Shown here piece after piece: positions 55,037-64,000 of a stretch of 64,000 nt of DNA. This DNA comes from Ambrosia x helenae. Lineage: Eukaryota; Streptophyta; Magnoliopsida; Asterales; Asteraceae. Each line of letters starts with the position of its first letter. Positions within the stretch are counted from its first letter, which is position 1. The notes beneath the pieces were generated by a model, which worked only from the letters and a program-made list of their open reading frames with translations, was not told the DNA's origin and ran no database searches. Location of the stretch: contig CM061224.1 in the NCBI GenBank assembly GCA_030844895.1, positions 30,836,102 to 30,900,101 of the forward strand, in the 5' to 3' direction. The translations under genes were made by a program, and so were the position numbers.

Positions 55037-56896
55037 TGTGACATCCGTCCCCATTCACTTTATTCGTTTTACAACTTTAGTCCTTTGATTTCATTATATA
55101 TACCTTTTCGATCCTTGTATTTCGTTTATTTTAATTAATAAAATTCAATAAATTTTCATCGATTTTCAATCTTATTATTCATGTACATATCCCAATACCC
55201 ATTTATATTTTCCTCAATATCAAATCGTATCCCTCAACCAATCAAATCGTATCCCTCAACCACATCGTCTCTAAAATGTTATTTCAAAATGTGTGCAGAT
55301 CCATTTATTTTTGATTAATTAAATAATGTAGGTTCTATTTGAGGAAATGTTGAACTAAAATTTCTTTTTTTTTCCTCTTTATGCAAACATTCTAAATCTT
55401 AAGTGTATAGAAAATAAAAATTATTATAAACGTAACTAAATTATAACCATTATTTTTGAGCCTATATGATTGGAAACAATTTAGGTTATTAAAATATCGT
55501 AATTTACGGAGCCTACATTTATGTTTTCCTAACATAAATTGACTTAAAATAGTAACCAAATTCTTGATTGAAATATATTAATAAAGGTTGACTAATGATC
55601 GATCGGTATTTATTTTATGAAGCAAGTCTCTTTTTTTTCCCTACAAATCTCGATCACAAAAAAAATACAAACCTTATAAAACTTGCATTTGTTTACACCG
55701 TCCGGGAACCACTCTCTTTTGTTGAGTCAAGCTCCACCTTCGCGGGTCACTTCTACCAACAACGTCGGCATCGAAACAACCACTGCCAAGTGCCAACCCT
55801 CCATTAGTTTAACCGCATAATAGTGGACACCGCCACCGTGCTACTAGAGCCCGAGCAACCATTGTTGTTGTGGTCATGTGTTTGAAAGAAAATAACCCAA
55901 CAGTCTTCGGGTATCAACTATATGATGATCTATTTTAAACCAAGGTAATGATCAATATCATTGTTTTTCTTTACACCTAAGCGTAAGCATACATATAAGC
56001 AAAATTTAAAGCATGTACATTTTGAAGACATGGGGATATAATAGAAGAACATGACCTCTATTTTAAAAATACATGAATTTTAGATTGTTGCTTAGAAATA
56101 ACCATTATCATTTGGTCATAACACCTATTATATAAATTATTCAAGGTTACATGAATCCCAAATATTTTACAAAACAATCTAACGTATTTGTTTTATGTTA
56201 ATAATTATAATAATAATAAAAATAATAATAATAATTATAGTTATTGTTTCGTATGTTTAAATAAAATATATTCTTATACAGTTCAAAATGGTTGTGGTTC
56301 GTAGCAGTATTATTGTTACAAATAATATGGTTTAAAAGATGTTTATAAAATAATAATTTTAATTCTTTTTATTCAATAAAAGAAATATTTCTTGAGATAT
56401 ATTCCAAATATTTACATTTGAAAAATAAAAAGCGACATATCATGAACAAACACTAGATACTAAAACATCACTTTTAATTAGGTGCAAGCATAATGCATTG
56501 GTCCTCTCTAACCTTAACAAGTCCGTCACAATCAATGTGAGTATTTCCTATCCCCTTTTTGCTTTTATTCTTTTTTGGGGTGTTACATGTACACTTATAC
56601 AAATTACAAATACAAGTTCACATTTTTACAATACAATTCTAGTACTATGTGCATTTGCTTACAAACGTGCTTTATGCTTAGACATTACATGTAGAATACA
56701 TTTGTACTTAGTGAAATCATTAACATTGTACAAGCCAATTTTCATGTTTTGTTCAGACTTTTGTATTTTTCCCATCTCATCCATGTAAGTCAATTTAAAT
56801 TATTTAATAATATATTTACATTTTAGTATCATGTGCTTTTGAACAATCGTCACTACGTGACACCTCAATGTTTCCGCCATCGGTTGGGGTGTTACA
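55037..56896 (+). repeat. LARD-2 5' LTR (1860 bp)
   Basis: TGTGACATCCGTCCCC...GGTTGGGGTGTTACA, AT-rich, with TATAT-rich stretches. Start repeated at 60580 and 63214. The apparent frame at 55595-55807 has no recognisable domain. Confidence 0.87.
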
Positions 56897-56899
56897 GAT

Positions 56900-56913
56900 T
56901 GGTATCAGAGCCA
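56900..56913 (+). promoter_or_regulatory. LARD-2 primer binding site (tRNA-iMet)
   Basis: TGGTATCAGAGCCA, perfect match, three bases after the LTR. Confidence 0.93.
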
Positions 56914-57096
56914 TGGTTATAGGGAATTAGGTTATTAGAATGCCTTTTAGCCTAGTCTATAACCAAGCTTACATTCACGAGTCCTCTCGTGTTTATTTCT
57001 CTTTATCCTATTATTTTCTTTCAAGATATTTTCGCTATGATTCTTTCGGTGTGTTGTTTAAAGAAGAAGATACTCGTATTTCACAAACGAAACGAT

Positions 57097-57344
57097 ATCA
57101 CCAAGTTAGGAGTGACATCCATACCTTGGTGATTAGTTTCACTCCTCTATATGTTATTTATCTTAGGAATATATCTTTGAGATAGGAGTGACATCTACAC
57201 CTCAAAGAGTATTTCTTTCAAAAAGGAACTTAACCACTAAGCTGGGAGTGATATCCTTAACTTAGTGTCTGGCTTCATTCCACAATCGTTTTTCAATTTT
57301 GAAATACATCTTTGTGTTAGGAGTGAAATCCAAATCTCAAGGAT
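57097..57344 (+). ncRNA. Four-hairpin array in LARD-2 leader
   Basis: Stem-loops: ATCACCAAG/CTTGGTGAT (57097-57133), TCTTTGAG/CTCAAAGA (57174-57208), CACTAAG/CTTAGTG (57235-57267) and ATCTTTGTG/CTCAAGGAT (57308-57344, one mismatch and one G-U). Each loop is exactly 19 bases with shared GGAGTGANATC: TTAGGAGTGACATCCATAC, ATAGGAGTGACATCTACAC, CTGGGAGTGATATCCTTAA, TTAGGAGTGAAATCCAAAT. Stems differ yet still pair. The array starts 184 bases after the primer site, where a packaging or dimer signal would be expected. This is a structural element of the element RNA, not a separate gene as far as I can tell. Confidence 0.75.
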
Positions 57345-59597
57345 CTATTTTTGCATCTCGTTTTTAATCTCGCTAAAGTTTTGGAATTCACTATTGATGG
57401 GCACGTGCAATCTGGAAGGGTGAGCGCCTGTATCCTGAGTTTTCTGTCTAGGCCTGGTATTTCGTATAAATCCCAATCAGACGAGGGACCCGCATACCTA
57501 CCTGGGATCTCTTGAGATGAGCATTCACTTATAGTCTAAAGTATGCCCCCACAAGTTACTAGGAATTTCAAATACTTGAGCTGGTCAAAGTTTCCTATGG
57601 AAACAATTCCAATGTTTTATATCATTGATATTTATGTTTGTTTATCATTTGAAGATTCCATTTAATCACTTGATGTTTCATATGTCATTATTCATTGATC
57701 ATTCGCTTTTGAATCCCTTATCATCATTACTAAAACTTTTGTTCGATATATTATCGCATTAAAGTATACACTATTTCACATATGCTTTGTGACTTTTACA
57801 CTATAGGGTATTACGCCTTTTGCATTAAAACGTTTTTACCCACGACTTAAGTTTTAAACTCTGTGTTTATCTTCGACCACATCCTGATTTTAGGAATGTT
57901 GCGTCATCATACAGTTAAAAATGAACATGGATTCCCAAACTTATTATTCAACCTGTCTTATATCTTCGTGTTTATAAACTCTGTTGATCGATGTCACAGT
58001 ATATCCCTAAGCTATGACATTTTTGTATCCGTTTGTGTATCCACAATACTCTCAACACAATATATCCTCCTTTATTCAATACTAATTTACCAATATAGCT
58101 ACACCCAGTCGCCTAAGCCATAGGCAACTACTATTAATTAGCATTTCTTAGTCAGACTAAACCCATACATAAATGCCTATCTACGCGATACGCACTAGTA
58201 CACTACTCTCTAAAACGATTAACTTGGCCACTTATCCTATATGTCTTTCCACAAAGCCTATTCGCCAAATTAGAACACACTTTATATACACCTTGTGCCT
58301 TGGAACAAGTAGCCGCTATGAGCCCAAAGAGATGCCTTAACGATCCTTATAAACAAACGATCTTTCAATGTATAAACTTCGTAAAAGTTGATAATTAAAA
58401 GGTTTCAAGTTTACCCAGTCCTAACGGGTAACACTTGGATTTTCTCAACATTTCATAACAATAAAAAAATCGACTTTAATGAGATTTCAACCTACAAGTT
58501 AAATAAATGTCTAAATACGAAAAATTCTATTTTCCAAAATTCGTCAAGGCATCTGGGATCATTCACAACCTCTTACTTTTCCTACCCGTACCTTTCAAAT
58601 ATTATCAAGGAGATTCAACTCCACCTCTATCAAATCTCTTGTTGTGACTCGATCTTAAGTTTACTTTAAGAAATGTTATAAAGCTTTTCACAACCACGTA
58701 ATTTTGAAATCACGAACTTTCTTAAATATTGGGAAACTATTAGTATTACACACGTTGATTCTCATCATTCACGCCATTTTAAATCTTGGTTTTTTTAAAC
58801 ATATTAGATTTACACATACTACATGAAATGGTTTCATCTTCCATTCCATATTTTACAAGTCAAATGTAAACCTTTTGTCTTCATATGACGTATGCAATAT
58901 ATGTTTTCGGGAGAAACTTGCAACTAATAATATGCCTTATAACACTTTTCAACTTCGACTTCTCGTAAACACATGAAAATGTGTACCTACGAAATCTTTT
59001 CAAGTGAACCTGTTTTGAACTTAAAACATTCTTCGGTTTCTAAAAAGTTATCTTCATGCCAGTAGACTATACGTCTGTTCTGCGCACTCTCATTTACAGT
59101 AAAATTACACCCTTCTATTTATAGTTACGTTCACACATTTTCTTATTATTCTCGTATTATTCTTTTATTGGTAGTTATTCTCACGCGTTATCCGCAACTA
59201 TTCTCGCACTAGTTATTAGTAGTTATTCTTACAACATTGGTTTTGAGCATTAATTTAACTCTTTTACTTTCATTTTGTGCAAATTGTGCAATTTACTCGA
59301 TTTATATTATACTATTCTTTCAATCGAAATTTTATGCTATACTTATATACTTACATGAACGCATATTTGGTATGCATATTTTTTTTTACTGTTTTGAGCA
59401 AAACCCTGTTATACTTTACATTATTTTGTTCATCATCACGGACAATAAACATACTAGTTGATAACTCGTATGAGATCTAAGCCAGTGCCCACATACGACT
59501 CAGATTAGAGTATTTCTTTAATCCGAGGGGAACGGTGTAAACCTCAGAGTCTATCAATATGGGTGTTTAGAACCAAACGATTTGAACAAAAATTGAC

Positions 59598-59714
59598 CGG
59601 TTATTTGTGCGGGTGAACCCGAAAGGGGAAGGACCTCTAACCGTGCTTGATACTTACACCTTATTCTCATTACGGTTATTCGGGTGAACCCGAAAGGGGA
59701 AGGAACTCTAACCG
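59598..59714 (+). repeat. Pair of 46/42-bp repeats with nested stems
   Basis: Both copies have an outer stem CGGTTA/TAACCG (59598-59603 with 59638-59643; 59673-59678 with 59709-59714) and an inner CGGGTGAACCCG hairpin, followed by AAAGGGGAAGGA. Copies are 75 bp apart. Confidence 0.75.
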
Positions 59715-60188
59715 CATCTTATACTTGAGCAGTACTTATTACTTAACACATTTTAGTTGCACGCATTGTCTCTTGTATCATTTATGCTAGTATCATGGAA
59801 AAGCATAACACTCTAGTGTAAGGTAAACCGGTGATTACGGTCCGGAACGCAATCATGGGTTTATAGGTACATGGGGTGGTGTGTAATTCCACTTAGGCTA
59901 TTGGTAGACAATGAGTACGAGTCCAAAGTATCGATAGTGTGGTGGGTTAGCTGCGGTACACCCTATATATAAGCACTAACGATACTGCGGAAACGGACTA
60001 GGAGCCAGACCAAGAACCTACTTTACTTTTCTACATTTTCACATTTTTTGGCTATTTAATCTGATAACGTTGGGCCCGACCACTTTTAATAGGATCGTTG
60101 ACCAACGACTATCATTTCTTTTATTTAAGCAAAACCTTTTACCAAAGCTTCAATTCGCTTGCTTGTGTCTCCCTTTATGATCTTACAC

Positions 60189-60190
<2 letters not shown>

Positions 60191-60228
<38 letters not shown>
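60191..60228. repeat. A homopolymer (38)
   Basis: Run of 38 A. Length is likely uncertain in any assembly. Confidence 0.95.
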
Positions 60229-60232
<4 letters not shown>

Positions 60233-60544
60233 CATATTTTCACGTTCTCTGCTTATGTGGAATCTTGTTGCATACAACCTTACAAATTCCAGCCAGAAAC
60301 TTTCTAAAGTAGGGGAGACTGCTACAACAGTGTCTCTACACTCACCTGCTATATACCTTCCCAAACTTTCACATTGCAAACTCTTAATTTCCTACCTTCG
60401 GGTTAACTGTCAAAAATTTTGAAACTTTTACTTTGAATATAAAACCCATACTTTAAACTTTTTCAAATCATGATTGGTGTATTTCTTAAAACCTATTTAC
60501 CTTTTTACAAAGTCTTTTGTTTTATAGAAACCCCACTTGAAAGG

Positions 60545-60579
60545 AATTTCGAGACGAAATTTTCAAAAGTTGGGAAGAC
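60545..60579 (+). promoter_or_regulatory. LARD-2 hairpin and polypurine tract
   Basis: AATTTCG-AGA-CGAAATT hairpin, then AAAAGTTGGGAAGAC directly before the 3' LTR. Same layout as in LARD-1 and the Gypsy elements. Confidence 0.8.
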
Positions 60580-61208
60580 TGTGACATCCGTCCCCATTCA
60601 CTTTATTCGTTTTACAACTTTAGTCCTTTGATTTCATTATATATACCTTTTCAATCCTTGTATTTCGTTTATTTCAATTAATAAAATTCAATAAATTTTC
60701 ATCGATTTTCAATCTTATTGTTCATGTACATATCCCAATACCCATTTATATTTTCCTCAATATCAAATCGTATCCCTCAACCAATCAAATCGTATCCCTC
60801 AACCACATCGTCTCTAAAATGTTATTTCAAAATGTGTGCAGATCCATTTATTTATTTATTTTTGATTAATTAAATAATGTAGGTTCTATTTGAGGAAATG
60901 ATGAACTAAAATTTCTTTTTTTCCTCTTTATGCAAACATTCTAAGTCTTAAGTGTATAGAAAATAAAAATTATTATAAACGTAACTAAATTATAACCATT
61001 ATTTTTGAGCCTATATGATTGGAAACAATTTAGGTTGTTAAAATATCGTAATTTATGGAGCCTAGATTTATGTTTTCCAAACATAAATTGACTTAATGTT
61101 TTCCTAACATAAATTGACTTAAAATAGTAACCAAATTCTTGATGGAAATATATTAATAAAGGTTGACTAATGATCGATCGGTATTTATTTTATGAAGCAA
61201 GTCTCTTT
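60580..61208 (+). repeat. LARD-2 3' LTR, truncated (629 bp)
   Basis: Matches the first part of the 5' LTR to AAGTCTCTTT, where sequence jumps. A 26-bp tandem copy (ATGTTTTCC.AACATAAATTGA) is present near 61073-61120 only in this copy. Confidence 0.87.
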
Positions 61209-61222
61209 AAGCTGTTGAAAAG
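61209..61222. other. Filler at tandem-duplication breakpoint
   Basis: AAGCTGTTGAAAAG joins the LARD-2 LTR to host-exon sequence. The same 14 bases occur at 61260-61273 and 53078-53091, so the filler was copied from nearby. Confidence 0.8.
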
Positions 61223-61262
61223 AACACCATGTTGTTTGAGATAACCGAAATTCACAATTAAG
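61223..61262 (-). pseudogene. Truncated copy of the host exon
   Basis: Only the first about 40 bases of the terminal exon (frame LIVNFGYLKQHGV) remain; the C-terminal part and stop were not copied. The candidate 14-nt exon copy is at 61321-61334. Confidence 0.6.
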
Positions 61263-61705
61263 CTGTTGAAAAGAATATGTCATGTGTAACTTTAAAATTC
61301 ATTTGTTAAACAGTCCTTACACCTCAATATCCAACTGCAATTTAAATATATATAAATTTGAATTAAATAATAAAATAACAATTTAAGTCTAAGAAAATTA
61401 GAAATGTAAAACGTTTACATGAGAAAAACAAAATATAATAATAAATCTTATAAGAAACCTAAAAAACAAAATTTAGAGTACATCATTGATTGTCTCCTTT
61501 ATTGTTCAAAAAGACAAATCTCTTTAAAATTCTTTTAACATATCCCCTTCACTACACCTATGTGTATCACATGCCTTTGTAATAATAATAAATGTTAAAG
61601 AATTTTGTTTTGCTAGTAAAATAAATAATAATAAAAAAACTTTCAAACGACAAAATTAGGAGGTTAATATTTACCCAATGCCAACTGTTAGACCTTTTGC
61701 ATTTA

Positions 61706-63213
61706 TGTCACACCCTCAGATTTCATTTGCGGGGTTTTACCGAGAGGTGCGTGACACACCAGGATCTAAGTCAATGGTCAAAATAAATGACAACTAAATG
61801 TAAAAGATACGTAAACCATTCACTAAGTTTAAAAATATTAACAGCTACAGCAGAAGCATAAACCGTCTTTACATCCCATAAAATAAATGAGATATGTTTG
61901 ACAACGTTTAAAATCAAGCAAATGAATCCTAGACGTCGTGCGACACTGTGCGCCTATCAACTGCTGCTACCTTAGCGACCTGAGAAAACATGCTAAAAAC
62001 GTCAGCACATAATGCTGATGAGTCCACAGGTTTTAAGTAAAACGTTTCATGTGTTTTGAAATGTCCATCATGTTACTACTATGTTATAAGGACGCTAGCT
62101 AGGCGTGTGAACTCACTAATACGATACCACGTATGAACCACCCAATGAACTAACTGAACTGCCAATCCACGGCTAACGGAACTGCTGATCCACGATGAAT
62201 TAAACTCCCGATCCACGGCTAACTGAACTGGGCTTACACAAATCGTACAAGATAACACTAGTATAACATGATCTATATGAATACAAGTACGTAGCATGTT
62301 TCTCCCCCGAAAACATAAACACTGAAAGGGGGGTCATGAATCTCACCTTAGGTTGTGCCTTCAAATCAATAAGATATCCGACACGAACTGATAATCCCAA
62401 CTACGGGCGACCTATCATAATGTATGTATAAGTGTTTCGACTAATAACACGTAGGCTAACTAGTCCCCGATTATCTAGATCATGACCATGTATGTTTGAA
62501 AATGTGTTTGAACATTAACACGACACACCAGACAGTCCCGACATCCCGTTGGTGACCCGTTACGCTAGTTGAACAAGTACATATAGTTTACACACAAGAA
62601 TCACACATAAAACACTTAGTTTGCATCAAAAATCATATTTATGCAGTCGTGAGGTCGAATCAGTGCAAGGTCCAGTTGGTTCGACCTTAACACAGGTTGA
62701 TGAGTTGCTGGATGCTTGGTTCGACCTATATTACTTTGGTTCGACCTTGTATTACTTGGTTCAACCCCTCAAAAGGGCGCACCAAAACTCATTCGACCCA
62801 AATGCTGCAGAAACTCATAAAACGCACCAAATCTCATCAAAACAGTCCGAAAACATCACGAAACATCATGAAACACAACAGTTTATATCATCTAACCTAT
62901 CCCCATAAACCCTACCATTTATGCCCCAAAAACCGTCCATTCCAAGAAGAAATCACAACTAACCCAAAATAGCAAATTATGAAAATGTCACATCAACGCA
63001 TGCAATCTTTACCCAAAATGGAAACTTATCAAAATTACCTCATAAACAGATTATTATGATCATGATTAATCATTCATAGAAAACTCCCAATCATATCATT
63101 ATCAATTCCAACATGAACAAACCCTAGATCTAGCATAAAACCCCCCCAAAAATAGATAAAACTTCATCAATCATCAGTTACACCCCATAACAATCATAAA
63201 TCATCATCTAAAA
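61706..63213 (-). repeat. LTR-B, second copy
   Basis: Same as 53524-55036, with base differences such as CATTTGCGG for CACTTGCGG. Confidence 0.88.
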
Positions 63214-64000
63214 TGTGACATCCGTCCCCATTCACTTTATTCGTTTTACAACTTTAGTCCTTTGATTTCATTATATATACCTTTTCGATCCTTGTATTTC
63301 GTTTATTTTAATTAATAAAATTCAATAAATTTTCATCGATTTTCAATCTTATTATTCATGTACATATCCCAATACCCATTTATATTTTCCTCAATATCAA
63401 ATCGTATCCCTCAACCAATCAAATCGTATCCCTCAACCACATCGTCTCTAAAATGTTATTTCAAAATGTGTGCAGATCCATTTATTTTTGATTAATTAAA
63501 TAATGTAGGTTCTATTTGAGGAAATGTTGCACTAAATTTTCTTTTTTTTCCTCTTTATGCAAACATTCTAAATCTTAAGTGTATAGAAAATAAAAAATAT
63601 TATAAACGTAACTAAATTATAACCATTATTTTTGAGCCTATATGATTGGAAACAATTTAGGTTATTAAAATATCGTAATTTACGGAGCCTACATTTATGT
63701 TTTCCTAACATAAATTGACTTAAAATAGTAACCAAATTCTTGATTGAAATATATTAATAAAGGTTGACTAATGATCGATCGGTATTTATTTTATGAAGCA
63801 AGTCTCTTTTTTTTTCCCTACAAATCTCGATCACAAAAAAATAAAAACCTTATAAAACTTGAATTTGTTTACACCGTCCGGGAACCACTCTCTTTTGTTG
63901 AGTCAAGCTCCACCTTCGCGGGTCACTTCTGCAACAACGTCGGCATCGAAACAACCACTGCCAAGCGCCAACCCTCCATTAGTTTAACCGCATAATAGTG
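63214..64000 (+). repeat. LARD-2 5' LTR, second copy, cut by window edge
   Basis: TGTGACATCCGTCCCC start, same as 55037; continues to the last base. Confidence 0.88.

Larger units (their letters stand above)
56914..60544 (+). other. LARD-2 interior, non-coding
   Basis: Many stops in all frames, no retroelement domain. Holds the hairpin array (57097-57344), a pair of structured repeats (59598-59714) and an A run (60191-60228). Confidence 0.75.
55037..61208 (+). mobile_element. LARD-2: non-autonomous LTR element, 3' LTR truncated
   Basis: 5' LTR 55037-56896, perfect tRNA-iMet primer site, 3.7 kb interior without Gag/Pol motifs, polypurine tract, then the first 629 bp of the 3' LTR before a duplication breakpoint. 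It sits within LTR-B. The TGTGACA/TGTTACA ends and primer site are those of the Tekay-type group, so it may be mobilised by such elements. Confidence 0.85.
61223..64000. repeat. Second copy of an ~8.18-kb tandem duplication (runs off window)
   Basis: Sequence from 61223 follows 53041 onward with an offset of 8182 (8176 near the end), including the host exon start, intron, LTR-B and the LARD-2 5' LTR. Small differences only. The unit is about 53041-61208. Confidence 0.9.

Noticed and set aside
55595..55807. 70-codon frame in the LARD-2 LTR, also at 63771
   Set aside because: Not conserved between the copies (the end differs by frame change) and lies in LTR sequence; no domain seen.
60098..60422. 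Frames across the poly-A run (Lys or Phe runs)
   Set aside because: Created by the homopolymer.

Overview
This is repeat-dense nuclear DNA from a flowering plant. The window holds almost nothing but LTR retrotransposons and small DNA transposons. A eudicot, perhaps a composite (Asteraceae), is my guess; the plant assignment rests on tRNA-iMet primer sites, a Tekay/Del-type chromovirus, SIRE-type Copia elements, a PIF/Harbinger-type Myb protein and MITEs. No intact host gene is present. Two host-gene fragments are: the last exon(s) of an unidentified gene near 52.9-53.15 kb, and a KH-domain-like piece captured in a DNA transposon near 34 kb.

Layout. 1-9743: Copia-1, a minus-strand SIRE-type Copia whose 3' LTR lies left of the window; gag and pol are recognisable but broken by stops. 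9744-11776: PIF/Harbinger-like remnant with a Myb-like ORF, plus MITE-1. 11777-31161: LARD-1, a non-coding element with about 3.1 kb LTRs and a 1.75 kb interior. Its 3' LTR is split by a Tat-like solo LTR (17889-18802, TSD TAAAC) and by Gypsy-A, a full-length minus-strand Tekay-type element (20537-31103, TSD GATGC). 31162-35915: a further small pseudogene, MITE-2, a short tandem repeat and a TIR element sitting in a TA microsatellite. 35916-52769: Copia-2 (plus strand), lacking most of gag-pol, with Gypsy-B (37202-47744, TSD CTCGT) inside it. 52770-64000: host exon fragment(s), a Gypsy-type LTR (LTR-B) and LARD-2, followed by a tandem duplication of about 8.18 kb that runs off the right edge.

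How the parts relate. Gypsy-A and Gypsy-B are sister copies that should encode Gag, protease, RT, RNase H, integrase and a chromodomain-like tail. LARD-1, LARD-2 and LTR-B share primer site, terminal sequence or LTR core with them and are plausible non-autonomous partners. Order of events in the nests: LARD-1 first, then the solo LTR and Gypsy-A inside it; Copia-2 first, then Gypsy-B.

Most unusual signals: (1) four hairpins in the LARD-2 leader with exactly 19-nt loops of near-constant sequence but different, still paired, stems; (2) element-specific inverted-repeat CpG motifs placed just upstream of the TATA box and again about 600-900 bp downstream, with the same motif in a Copia and in the Gypsy elements; (3) a clean 82-bp GT-AG intron in Gypsy-A gag that is precisely missing from Gypsy-B; (4) a tandem duplication with a copied filler at its junction, starting inside a host exon.
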